Source: Candidatus Butyricicoccus avistercoris (GTDB lineage Bacteria > Bacillota > Clostridia > Oscillospirales > Butyricicoccaceae). Taken from it: 64,000 nt of DNA. Both the position numbers and the translations under genes were made by a program. This document shows, in pieces, positions 27,133 through 34,777 of this stretch. The stretch covers positions 22,498 to 86,497 of the forward strand of contig DXIE01000057.1 in the NCBI GenBank assembly GCA_019113005.1, in the 5' to 3' direction. Below the pieces are notes generated by a model that ran no database searches, was not told the origin of the DNA, and saw nothing but the letters and a program-made list of their open reading frames with translations. Position 1 is the first letter of the stretch; each line of letters opens with the position of its first letter.

Positions 27133-28044
27133 ATGAAACATTTATTAAAACTGCTTGATTGCAGTACAGAAGAAATTATTGGTTTATTAGACCTTGCAGA
27201 CCAGTTAAAATATGAGCGTAAGAACAATATAACTCATCATCATTTAGAGGGCAAAAGTATAGGTCTTATTTTCCAAAAGTCATCTACTCGTACCAGAGTT
27301 TCTTTTGAAACTGGTATGTATCAGTTAGGCGGTCAGGCTTTGTTTTTATCTTCTCGTGATTTACAGATTGGCAGAGGTGAGCCTGTACAAGATACAGCTC
27401 GTGTATTATCACGTTATTTAGACGGTATTATGATTCGTACTTTCGAGCAAAAGGAAGTAGAGGATTTAGCTGAATATGGTTCTATTCCAGTTATTAATGG
27501 TTTAACAGATTTCTGTCACCCTTGTCAGGTACTTGCAGACCTTATGACAATTCGTGAAAAGTATGCTGTACTTGAAGGTTTAAAGATGTGTTATATTGGC
27601 GATGGCAATAATATGGCTAACTCTTTAATCGTTGGCGGCTTAAAAACAGGTATGAAGGTATCCGTTGCAACTCCAGATGATTATAGACCAGATGCAAAGG
27701 TGCTTGAATTTGCTAAGGATTATACGGACTTTACACTGTATAATGACCCAATGAAGGCAGCAGAAAATGCAGATGTAATTATCACAGATACATGGGCATC
27801 TATGGGTCAGGAAGATGAAAAAGAAATCCGTATGAAAGCATTTAAGGGCTATCAAGTAAATGATGAGCTTATGGCTGCTGCTAAGGAAGGTGCAATGGTT
27901 CAGCACTGTCTGCCAGCATATTGTGGTCAAGAAATCACAGAGAAGATTTTTGAAGAACATGCACATGAAATCTTTGAGGAAGCAGAAAACCGTTTACATG
28001 CACAAAAGGCTGTTATGGTTACACTTATGAAGGATAAAGATTAA
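27133..28044 (+). CDS. argF: Ornithine carbamoyltransferase
   Basis: Makes citrulline from ornithine and carbamoyl phosphate. It has 303 aa. The carbamoyl-phosphate loop FQKSSTRTRVSFETGMYQLGG and the ornithine-binding HCLPAYCGQEITEKIFEEH are present, as is FCHPCQVLADLMTI. It is the last operon gene and ends at a terminator. Confidence 0.97.
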   Translation: MKHLLKLLDCSTEEIIGLLDLADQLKYERKNNITHHHLEGKSIGLIFQKSSTRTRVSFETGMYQLGGQALFLSSRDLQIGRGEPVQDTARVLSRYLDGIMIRTFEQKEVEDLAEYGSIPVINGLTDFCHPCQVLADLMTIREKYAVLEGLKMCYIGDGNNMANSLIVGGLKTGMKVSVATPDDYRPDAKVLEFAKDYTDFTLYNDPMKAAENADVIITDTWASMGQEDEKEIRMKAFKGYQVNDELMAAAKEGAMVQHCLPAYCGQEITEKIFEEHAHEIFEEAENRLHAQKAVMVTLMKDKD

Positions 28045-28052
28045 TTAAATTT

Positions 28053-28092
28053 AAAATCCGCTGAGAATTATATAAATCTTGGCGGATTTTTT
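28053..28092 (+). terminator. Terminator of arg operon
   Basis: AAAATCCGC (28053-28061) pairs with GCGGATTTT (28082-28090), with a further AGA/TCT inner pairing and a T-run, 9 bases after argF. Confidence 0.8.
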
Positions 28093-28161
28093 AATCTTTT
28101 GATATAAAAAATAGTATTTAAAATTTTTATAAAAATTTTTTAATTTTTTTCAAAAATATGC

Positions 28162-28190
28162 TTGACTTTTGTACTTACATATCATATAAT
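28162..28190 (+). promoter_or_regulatory. Promoter of tRNA-Ser
   Basis: TTGACT (28162-28167) and TATAAT (28185-28190) with a 17-base spacer, about 43 bases upstream of the tRNA. Confidence 0.85.
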
Positions 28191-28233
28191 GAACAAGGTC
28201 GCTGAGATGAGCGGTCAGTAAACAAAAATATAT

Positions 28234-28324
28234 GGAGAGTTGGCTGAGTGGTCGAAGGCGCACGATTGGAAATCGTGTGTGCGGTAATCCCGTACCCAGG
28301 GTTCAAATCCCTGACTCTCCGCCA
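28234..28324 (+). tRNA. tRNA-Ser (anticodon GGA), CCA encoded
   Basis: A 91-base class II tRNA. Acceptor arms GGAGAGT and ACTCTCC pair and are followed by G-CCA; the anticodon stem CACGA/TCGTG holds the loop TTGGAAA with anticodon GGA. The long variable arm is present and the T-arm carries GGTTCAAATCC. The 3' end is the integration target of the downstream island; the copy here stays complete because the island supplies an identical end. Confidence 0.97.
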
Positions 28325-28328
28325 TAAA
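28302..28328 (+). repeat. attL: 27-bp direct repeat in tRNA-Ser 3' end
   Basis: The 27 bases starting in the T-loop of tRNA-Ser and running 4 bases past the CCA recur exactly at 53958-53984. The flanking bases differ on both sides, which defines the crossover core. Confidence 0.93.
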
Positions 28329-28329
28329 G

Positions 28330-28362
28330 AAGCACTGAACTTAATCGTTCGGTGCTTTTTCT
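28330..28362 (+). terminator. Element-encoded terminator after tRNA-Ser
   Basis: AAGCACTGAAC (28330-28340) pairs with GTTCGGTGCTT (28347-28357) and is followed by T-rich sequence. It lies just inside the island and replaces the tRNA's own terminator, which is now beyond attR at 53987. Confidence 0.8.
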
Positions 28363-28408
28363 TTTGTTTTTATACCAAATTCCAAACAAATTATTAACTT
28401 ATATATTT

Positions 28409-28464
28409 TTGACAGCAATTTTGACAGCATATGGCTGTTTTTTATGACAGCAAATTTTACAGCA
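28409..28464 (+). repeat. Repeated TTGACAGCA motifs near attL
   Basis: Four close copies of (T)TGACAGCA/TTACAGCA lie at about 28409, 28421, 28444 and 28456. Matching copies sit near attR at 53822 and 53835. Such clusters at both ends of an integrated element look like integrase arm-type sites. The 28363-28538 stretch has no gene apart from these. Confidence 0.5.
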
Positions 28465-28538
28465 TGTTCTGATATGATTTTTGGTAAATAAAAAATCCTA
28501 ATTTTCAAAATTAAAACTAGGATTTTAATATATAATTT

Positions 28539-29147
28539 TTATCTTGAAGGATTTAACGCAGCTTTTTCAGGATTTTTAATACCGGTTAAAGCAACAATAT
28601 CTGCTTTAAGCCATAAATACTTTTCGCTGCAATACCAGTATTTATCTTTCCTCTTTTTGAAAATACGATATGGTGAGTCAGTAGAATTATCATAGATGTG
28701 GCATACATCACATATCGGAATTAAATGCTGAACAAGTGCCAGAGCTTTATCATATCTAGAAATAATTTTATCGACAGGTACATCATGACCACCAGCACTT
28801 ACTCTTGACATAACACGGACAACATTAATTTGTGGATCGGCAGTTAGTACATAATAACAACGAATAAAAAAACCTGCTGATTTTGCTCGTTTAAGCAAAT
28901 TTAGATTTCTGTCTGTTGATAAAACTGTTTCGAAACAGAAACCTTTATGTTTTTTAAGATAATCTTCTCTTTTTTGTTCAGCAATTTTAGCTGCTTGCAA
29001 GTTATCACAATTTAGGATACGTTGTATTTCATCAGCATTCACATATGGAATGTTCGTGGGGCGTAATAATTCAGTAATTGTACTTTTACCGGAGCCATTT
29101 GGTCCAGCAAATACCACTATTTCAGGCTTTTTATCTAGAGCGTTCAC
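28539..29147 (-). CDS. Zeta-toxin-like P-loop kinase
   Basis: A 202-aa P-loop protein related to zeta toxins, which phosphorylate UDP-N-acetylglucosamine and poison cell-wall synthesis. Walker A GPNGSGKST is at residues 15-23, followed by PYVNADEIQR and GFCFETVLSTDRNLNLL, the typical zeta NADxI and FET motifs. It is shorter than classic zeta (about 260-290 aa). It overlaps the end of a 69-aa upstream gene by 17 bases, the usual order for an antitoxin-toxin pair, and lies next to attL where it could stabilise the island. Toxicity is inferred. Confidence 0.8.
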   Translation of the reverse strand: MNALDKKPEIVVFAGPNGSGKSTITELLRPTNIPYVNADEIQRILNCDNLQAAKIAEQKREDYLKKHKGFCFETVLSTDRNLNLLKRAKSAGFFIRCYYVLTADPQINVVRVMSRVSAGGHDVPVDKIISRYDKALALVQHLIPICDVCHIYDNSTDSPYRIFKKRKDKYWYCSEKYLWLKADIVALTGIKNPEKAALNPSR

Positions 29148-29340
29148 TATATCGCCCCCGTGTCATTGCTTTTGCAAAAGGTATAGTACTTCCATCACTA
29201 TTCTGAATATAAACTTGCTTTGTTTTTGCATCAAATTTTGCAATAGGTTGGTTTAAAGCACGCTTTTTCTTCAATTCAGAAGCAACTGCTAGTCGTGCAT
29301 TTTTTACAATAAATCCATCATCATGAGAATGGTTTGTCAT
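29131..29340 (-). CDS. Probable antitoxin partner of zeta-like toxin
   Basis: A 69-aa basic protein (HDDGFIVKNARLAVASELKKKRA ... GRYSERSR) that I do not recognise beyond its position. It is small, precedes the zeta-like gene and overlaps it by 17 bases, so antitoxin is the natural inference. It lacks an obvious HTH. GGAGG-like sequence precedes the ATG. Confidence 0.6.
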   Translation of the reverse strand: MTNHSHDDGFIVKNARLAVASELKKKRALNQPIAKFDAKTKQVYIQNSDGSTIPFAKAMTRGRYSERSR

Positions 29341-29420
29341 AACTAGTGACCTCCAATCTTATAAATATAATATTATAATCTTTTATAATATTATACACAA
29401 TCAATTTGTGATTGTATACT

Positions 29421-29458
29421 AAAAAAATAAGGGGGACTTATATTTAAAAGTCCCCCTA
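29421..29458 (-). terminator. Terminator of integrase gene
   Basis: GGGGGACTT (29431-29439) pairs with AAGTCCCCC (29448-29456). On the minus strand it is followed by TTATTTTTTT, directly after the int stop codon. Confidence 0.85.
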
Positions 29459-29463
29459 TATAT

Positions 29464-30639
29464 TTAACTTTCTGGCAAAGACTGAATAAGTGCTTCCATT
29501 CGGTTAGCACTGTTTTGCTGCATCATATCGCTGACATGTGCATATGTCTTTAAGGTAAATGAAGCGGCATAATGTCCGAGGTTGGTTTGAACGGTTTTTA
29601 TGTCATCGCCGTTTTCAAGAGATATTGTTGCAAATGAATGACGTAATGAGTGGAATGTTCTATCACCCATACCACAGGAGCGTAAAACCCTTTTTAGATG
29701 CTTATATATAGTGCGTCTGTTTAAAGGTTTGCCGAAATCATTTGTAAATACGAGTCCCCATTCATTATCCCAAACAGGTTCGGCAATTTGCTCCATACGG
29801 TGCTGTAAATTCTGTTGCTGCTTTAATGCATTTATAGCACTTTCAGCAAGAATGACACGGCGTTCTTTACCCTCTTTAGGTGGTGCAAGATAATAACTAA
29901 AATCGCCTTTTACTTGTCTTTGCTGTAACTGACAACGTATGTAAATACAGTTATTTTGCCAGTCAATATCTTCCCAACGAAGCCCAAGTATTTCAGCCTG
30001 ACGAAGTCCAGAAAATATATCAACAAAGAAGATATTGCGAAAAGGTTCTTTTTCTATCGCTTTTAAAAATGTGGATAGCTCACTGGTGGTTATAGGCTTT
30101 ATTTGCTTTTGAATAACTCTAGGCAGAGTACAGTGGTTGGATATATTCTTTATCAGAATTTCGTCACGTACAGCTGCATCTAAAAGCCCATGCAGCACAC
30201 CATGTATATTGCGAATAGTTTTAGGTGAAAGCTCTTTTCCGCCTTGCCCAAGTGAGGATATAAAAGCCTGTACATCTCTATGTGAGAGTTTTGAAAGCTT
30301 AATACTACCCAGAGCGGGAAGTATATGCTTATCAAGAGCAATTTTATATGATTGCTGAGTATAAGGTGATAGAGTAGATACATAGTGAGCCACATATTCT
30401 TTAGAATAGTCGGTTAACGTAAGTTTTGACGGCTCTTGAAAAGTTCCACGGTCGATAGAAGCTGTTATTGCACGAAGTCTTTCTGCAACTTCTTTTTGAG
30501 TTTTGCCATATATAGTGTGTCTGCGTAACTTGCCTGTTTTTGGGTCTCTGCCGTTACAGTATTGACCTTGCCAGCGACCATCTGAGCGTTTAACAATGCT
30601 GCCGCTTCCTAATTCTCTGCGTGATGATTTTCTTGCCAT
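29464..30639 (-). CDS. int: Tyrosine recombinase (Tn916-type phage integrase)
   Basis: Site-specific integrase that inserts the island at tRNA-Ser. The start MARKSSRRELGSGSIVKR at 30639 follows AGGAGG; the longer form adds 17 unsupported residues. An AP2-like arm-binding N-terminal domain (GSIVKRSDGRWQGQYCNGRDP, GKTQKEVAERL) is followed by a SAM-like core domain and the catalytic domain. Catalytic residues are visible in SGLRQAEILGLRWEDID (Arg), HSLRHSFATIS (His-x-x-Arg), LGHYAASFTLKTYAHV (His, Tyr). About 391 aa, full length. It points toward attL, as usual. Confidence 0.95.
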   Translation of the reverse strand: MARKSSRRELGSGSIVKRSDGRWQGQYCNGRDPKTGKLRRHTIYGKTQKEVAERLRAITASIDRGTFQEPSKLTLTDYSKEYVAHYVSTLSPYTQQSYKIALDKHILPALGSIKLSKLSHRDVQAFISSLGQGGKELSPKTIRNIHGVLHGLLDAAVRDEILIKNISNHCTLPRVIQKQIKPITTSELSTFLKAIEKEPFRNIFFVDIFSGLRQAEILGLRWEDIDWQNNCIYIRCQLQQRQVKGDFSYYLAPPKEGKERRVILAESAINALKQQQNLQHRMEQIAEPVWDNEWGLVFTNDFGKPLNRRTIYKHLKRVLRSCGMGDRTFHSLRHSFATISLENGDDIKTVQTNLGHYAASFTLKTYAHVSDMMQQNSANRMEALIQSLPES

Positions 30640-30970
30640 AATATTTTCCTCCTGATAATGAAAATTTGTGATATAAAAAGCGGCTTGCAATTAAGCAAGC
30701 CGCTAGAGGGTTATGATTCAATGCACTGCCCTGAGTGGTCATTCTTGTATGCCCCATAATGGTTTTTACACTATCAGGCACACAGATGTTAAGTTTATGA
30801 GCTGGAACAGGGCGTTTATAAATTTTGAGATTTCCGCCTAAGTTATAAGCTATTCCAGTTGCATCTGTACCACGACATTCGCATACGTTTGCAAGTGTGT
30901 TTAAAATTTTGTTTTTCTTTTTTGCGGTCAATGCATTATCAAAATCGATAAGACCAAATAAACTGCACAT
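30590..30970 (-). pseudogene. Truncated class II glutamine amidotransferase
   Basis: N-terminal-nucleophile glutamine amidotransferase: MCSLFGLIDFDNAL exposes Cys2 after Met removal. ECRGTDATGIAYN and IMGHTRMTTQG are family motifs for glutamine binding. After residue about 88 the frame runs through a rho-independent terminator and into the integrase start, giving a tail with no family features. It is therefore a truncated copy (126 codons from the ATG at 30970; intact relatives are about twice as long). It follows the amidoligase gene, its usual partner. Confidence 0.75.
30673..30704 (-). terminator. Terminator inside the GATase remnant reading frame
   Basis: AGCGGCTTGC (30679-30688 on the plus strand) pairs with 30695-30704; read leftward it is followed by T-rich sequence. 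It lies between the amidoligase/GATase gene group and int, insulating int from upstream transcription. Confidence 0.8.
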
Positions 30971-30983
30971 AAAATACCTCCTG

Positions 30984-32072
30984 TTATTGTTCCACCGGTT
31001 CATTTACATATAAACGACGTTCTTTAAGATACTGAATAAGTTCTGGCTCGGAAATCAGTTCAAGGAAATCGAACCAGCTCATATCTTGTAAATCGGTATC
31101 ATGTAAAGAAAGAGCTACCTCACAGAGATGATTCACAAACTGCAAAGTAGCTTTTAAAGTATTTAGTTTTAGTGTACCTCTGAATAATCTGAGCTCTACG
31201 GTTTCGCTGTTTGTAAGATTTACTGCTGTGTATCTGCCAGCACATGAGTTTTTAGCATGGTCAATTTGCTCCTTAGGACAGAGCTTCATGCCGTAGCGAG
31301 CTGCCCAACGATTAAGCTGACTTTTTGTTCTGCGGCTAAATCTTAAAAGTTCAGGCCAGAACTTTTCTACAAAGAATACAAGTCTGGCAATACATTCCTC
31401 TTGTGCTGCATATGTTGAGCCAAAAGCTGTTCGGTTAATATGTACATGTAAACCGCATGTTTCTGAGCTATGACTGAGATAACAAAGACTTTTAGCTTCA
31501 TATAAAATATCAGCCCAAGGCATATCATTTATATGATATTCAAGTGTCATAGGGTGGGTGACAAGCTCTAAGCCTTCGTTTAAACTGCCATCGGTTTTGA
31601 TATACAGGTTTTCAGCTCTATCGTTTGCAACTTCAAGCAATGCCTGAGCGTTATCGTTATCGGTTCCGCCGTCATCAATTTCAAGTTCAACTCCAAAATA
31701 GCGGTTACATTTTCCGTGAAAGATTAAAGTATCAGGTACATAATTGTACTCATGAATGGTGTTTCTATGGCTTTGCCAGCAGTCATAGCATAAAGGACGG
31801 TCAGGGTCATCGTTTGCATAGTAAGTGTTGTCTGTATGTATTATTGTTTCGCAATTTTCACAGGTATAATAGTGATTTGAGAAACAATCACGGCATAAAG
31901 TTACAGTTCCATCGGTTATTGTGTCCTCAATGTATACATACTCATGACAGTGCTCACAGGTAGTTGTTAAATTATCGGCACAATCAGGGCATAATAGGTC
32001 ATCACCTACATAAATAACGTCATCAAGGCTAAATTCAACGCCACAGTTGTTACAAATAAAAGTTTCTCGCAT
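30984..32072 (-). CDS. Putative amidoligase with zinc-ribbon N terminus
   Basis: ATP-grasp/glutamine-synthetase-like amidoligase family protein. Start MRETFICNNCGVEF at 32072 has GGAGG upstream. The N-terminal about 110 residues hold a series of CxxC zinc-ribbon/treble-clef units (CNNC, CPDC, CEHC, CRDC, CENC, CYDC). The amidoligase core follows: RYFGVELEIDDGG, IKTDGSL, ELVTHPM, CGLHVHINRTAFG, and RYTAVNLTNSETVELRLFRGTL. Family members are thought to form amide bonds on peptides or small molecules with ammonia from a partner GAT-II, which here is the adjacent truncated gene. Target unknown. Confidence 0.8.
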   Translation of the reverse strand: MRETFICNNCGVEFSLDDVIYVGDDLLCPDCADNLTTTCEHCHEYVYIEDTITDGTVTLCRDCFSNHYYTCENCETIIHTDNTYYANDDPDRPLCYDCWQSHRNTIHEYNYVPDTLIFHGKCNRYFGVELEIDDGGTDNDNAQALLEVANDRAENLYIKTDGSLNEGLELVTHPMTLEYHINDMPWADILYEAKSLCYLSHSSETCGLHVHINRTAFGSTYAAQEECIARLVFFVEKFWPELLRFSRRTKSQLNRWAARYGMKLCPKEQIDHAKNSCAGRYTAVNLTNSETVELRLFRGTLKLNTLKATLQFVNHLCEVALSLHDTDLQDMSWFDFLELISEPELIQYLKERRLYVNEPVEQ

Positions 32073-32085
32073 TTTTAGCTCCTCC

Positions 32086-32376
32086 TTAATATTCTTCGGA
32101 TAGCAGCATTGTGCTATGGGTTTGGTCATCAATTACAAATATTTTAGCGGTTACAGCATTTTTGCATTCCAAGCAAAGTTCATATTTATATGGTGGTTGT
32201 TCTTGCTTATGGCAAATATACTGTTTTCCGTCTGGTTGCTTTTCAAGCTCAAAGACCTGCAAATAATCTTTGTTTTCTACTTCCATCTGATGAATCATAA
32301 ACCACATAAGGTTTATAAGCCATGGTGGTATATTTCTAGATATACCTTTTGTGATGTAATGTGGATTGTTGAACAT
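32086..32376 (-). CDS. DUF960-like protein
   Basis: A 96-aa protein starting at 32376 (MFNNPHYITKGISRNIP) after AAGGAG. The end ... AKIFVIDDQTHSTMLLSEEY matches the conserved C terminus of DUF960 proteins common on Firmicutes conjugative and phage-like elements. Function unknown. It lies 13 bases before the amidoligase gene, so probably in one transcript. Confidence 0.75.
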   Translation of the reverse strand: MFNNPHYITKGISRNIPPWLINLMWFMIHQMEVENKDYLQVFELEKQPDGKQYICHKQEQPPYKYELCLECKNAVTAKIFVIDDQTHSTMLLSEEY

Positions 32377-32477
32377 TTTAAAATCACTCCTTATGGATAT
32401 AAAAATAGCCACAAGGAAATACACCTTGTGGCTTCATATATATAGTATGTAGTTGGATAAGAGGAGTGAATCAGATT

Positions 32478-32810
32478 TTATTTTTCAAGAGTTAGTACAT
32501 TTTGCAAGATAATGCTTATTTTATTAACGCTTTCTAAAGGCAAACCTTTAATTTGATTATATATATGTGTAAGTGCAGCTTGCTTTTCGTCTGTAATTTC
32601 TGTATTTGGTTCAAAAAACTCTGCCAGTGAAATGCCCAATGCGTGGGTTATTTTCTCCAACGTTTTGATTGTCGGATTTTTTAGTCCACGCTCCAGATGA
32701 CCAAGAAATGCAGGATTTATTTCTGCCTGCAAAGCTAAATTTTCTTGGCTTAAACCGTTTTTGGTGCGAAAATATTTTATTCTTTCTCCAACATTTATTT
32801 CATTATACAT
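32478..32810 (-). CDS. XRE family HTH transcriptional regulator
   Basis: A 110-aa regulator from the ATG at 32810 (AGGTG ribosome site); the longer frame adds a spurious hydrophobic segment. The HTH is at about residues 7-62 (VGERIKYFRTKNGLSQENLALQAEINPAFLGHLERGLKNPTIKTLEKI), SinR-like. It is divergent from the zinc-ribbon genes. A 17-bp palindrome in the shared intergenic region is its likely operator. Confidence 0.9.
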   Translation of the reverse strand: MYNEINVGERIKYFRTKNGLSQENLALQAEINPAFLGHLERGLKNPTIKTLEKITHALGISLAEFFEPNTEITDEKQAALTHIYNQIKGLPLESVNKISIILQNVLTLEK

Positions 32811-32841
32811 GTTAACACCTGCCTTTAGATAATAGCATATC

Positions 32842-32870
32842 TTGACAATTAGTATGTAACAAACTACAAT
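32842..32870 (+). promoter_or_regulatory. Promoter with embedded palindromic operator
   Basis: TTGACA (32842-32847) and TACAAT (32865-32870) are spaced by 17 bases. The spacer holds TAGTATGTAACAAACTA (32850-32866), a palindrome with a single mismatched pair. A repressor bound there would occlude RNA polymerase; the adjacent XRE protein is the obvious candidate. The promoter drives the three zinc-ribbon membrane protein genes. Confidence 0.7.
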
Positions 32871-32920
32871 AGATATTATAAAAAGATATCTATAAGTATT
32901 AAAATGCATGAGGTGGATAA

Positions 32921-33514
32921 ATGAGATACTGTACTAAATGTGGAAAAGAGTTAGAAGATAATATGTTATTTTGTTCTGAATGTGGAAATCCTACATTCTA
33001 TAATGAATCTATAAGTAACATGGATAAAAAAGCTAAAAGAAAAAAATATGGTGCTTTGGCATTGGCAGCAGCCTTCATATTTATTTGGTTAGTTGCTGAT
33101 GCAGACAATATAAAAGAAAAGGTTAATAGTGTTTTTGGAGATGTTATAGTTACAGATGAAATAACAGGAAATATGGGAACGTTAGATGGGCAGATTATAG
33201 TTTCTGGTGTAAAAAATGTTTATTTTGATACATATAGTAGAAGTATTTCTTTTGGTGAGGCTTTGGATTATGGTACAAAAAATGTTGTGTGGGATTGTAC
33301 ATCAAGGTCAGATGGTCAGGTGTTTATTGTTTTGACAGGAGAATACGCAAGTGTTGAAGGAGGGCAATTTACACTTGAGCTTCAAGCTCAAACGAATGGA
33401 GATTATGTGTATGTTGAGGTCGTTTCTGGCGAATTTTTGTCTGAATTAGTTCAATTAAGCAATGCTACTATACTTTCTACAATATATAGTATAGCCGAGC
33501 AAAATATGAACTAA
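32921..33514 (+). CDS. Zinc-ribbon single-pass membrane protein
   Basis: A 197-aa protein: N-terminal zinc ribbon (YCTKCGKELEDNMLFCSECG), a basic stretch, one membrane helix (about 43-60, GALALAAAFIFIWLVADAD) and an about 135-residue extracytoplasmic part that I do not recognise. It is first of three consecutive genes with the same cytosolic zinc-ribbon/membrane layout. No function can be assigned; a sensor or scaffold at the membrane is conceivable. Confidence 0.8.
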   Translation: MRYCTKCGKELEDNMLFCSECGNPTFYNESISNMDKKAKRKKYGALALAAAFIFIWLVADADNIKEKVNSVFGDVIVTDEITGNMGTLDGQIIVSGVKNVYFDTYSRSISFGEALDYGTKNVVWDCTSRSDGQVFIVLTGEYASVEGGQFTLELQAQTNGDYVYVEVVSGEFLSELVQLSNATILSTIYSIAEQNMN

Positions 33515-33543
33515 AAAGTTTTTTAACGAAGGTGGTTATTTTT

Positions 33544-34758
33544 ATGATTTGCAATAAATGTGGTAAAAACATAGATGAAGGAATTAAATTTTGCCCTTTT
33601 TGTGGAGAAGAAGTAAAAACTCAATTATCAGATAATTTAAAAAATGATATAGAAGATAATAAATCAAAAAAATTAAAGAGTTTAAAAATAGTATTGAGTG
33701 TGATAATAAGTGTTTTAGTTTTGGTTTTTATAGCTAGTAAAATATATATTTATAGCATACCAGAGTTAGAAAATATACAAGATATTGATGATTTAATAGC
33801 AGCTTATCAGGCAATAGAAGATAATAATACATCTGAATATAAAACAGATGAAAATATGATAGAAAAACTGCAAAAATATGATAAATTTGGTCAAGTAGAT
33901 GGACTAAGATATGCAGTGAATGGTAAAACAGCAATAGTTATACCTGGTAAAGAATTTATGCAGATTGCAGACCCTGAAACAGAAGATACAGATGAGTTTA
34001 AATTTAATAATAATGTTTCAGATATAAAAATACCTAAAAAATTAAGATATAACGGTGAAATCATTGAGGTAATAGCAATAGCTGACTACGCTTTTCAAAA
34101 TTCGGTAGATTTAGTACAAGTTAAGATACCAGATACTGTAAAAGAAATTGGAAAAAATGCGTTTAAAAATTGCATTTCATTGCAAACAATAAATATACCA
34201 GAAGGTGTGAATAAAATAAATGACTTTACATTTATGGGTTGTTTGTATTTAAAGCAAGTTGTCATTCCAGACAGTGTAATTAAAATAGGAAATGCAGCAT
34301 TTTTAGGTTGTAAGTTATTAAACAATATACAACTTCCAGAAAATATAGTAGATATAGGAGAATTTGCTTTTTCATACTGTACAAGCTTGACAAATATTAA
34401 AGTGCCAGATAAGGTTCAAGTGTTGAAATATGGTGTTTTTTCAGATTGTTATAGTTTAAAAACAGTTAGGTATCCGAAAAATATAAAGGGAATTGAAGAA
34501 TATGCATTTTGGCAGTGTAATTCATTAACTGAGATTAACATACCAGATGGTGCTGAATATATTGGAAATAATGCGTTTTTGGGTTGCTATTCTATGAAAA
34601 AAGCATACATACCAACAAGTGTTGATAAAATAGGTGAAAGCGTATTCCAATATTGTGAATCGTTATCAGAAATAGAACTTCCTAATAATCTTGCAAAAGA
34701 AGATAATTATGGCATATGGCGATTAAATACTAAAGCAAAGGTAAACATAATAAGTTGA
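33544..34758 (+). CDS. Zinc-ribbon membrane protein with BspA-type leucine-rich repeats
   Basis: About 404 aa from the ATG at 33544 (AAGGTGG site). Zinc ribbon (CNKCGKNIDEGIKFCPFCG), one membrane helix (about 45-65, LKIVLSVIISVLVLVFIASKIYIY), then an external part with about eight BspA-like LRR_5 repeats of roughly 23 residues (pattern: IPDTVKEIGKNAFKNCISLQTINIPEGV). Such repeats usually mediate binding. It is the second gene of the zinc-ribbon trio, 29 bases after the first. Confidence 0.85.
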   Translation: MICNKCGKNIDEGIKFCPFCGEEVKTQLSDNLKNDIEDNKSKKLKSLKIVLSVIISVLVLVFIASKIYIYSIPELENIQDIDDLIAAYQAIEDNNTSEYKTDENMIEKLQKYDKFGQVDGLRYAVNGKTAIVIPGKEFMQIADPETEDTDEFKFNNNVSDIKIPKKLRYNGEIIEVIAIADYAFQNSVDLVQVKIPDTVKEIGKNAFKNCISLQTINIPEGVNKINDFTFMGCLYLKQVVIPDSVIKIGNAAFLGCKLLNNIQLPENIVDIGEFAFSYCTSLTNIKVPDKVQVLKYGVFSDCYSLKTVRYPKNIKGIEEYAFWQCNSLTEINIPDGAEYIGNNAFLGCYSMKKAYIPTSVDKIGESVFQYCESLSEIELPNNLAKEDNYGIWRLNTKAKVNIIS

Positions 34759-34777
34759 TTAAAAGAGGCGATATAAT

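Noticed and set aside
33736..34758. Repetitive stretch as DNA tandem repeat
   Set aside because: The periodicity is at protein level (LRR_5 repeats of about 23 residues) with diverged DNA; part of the coding sequence.
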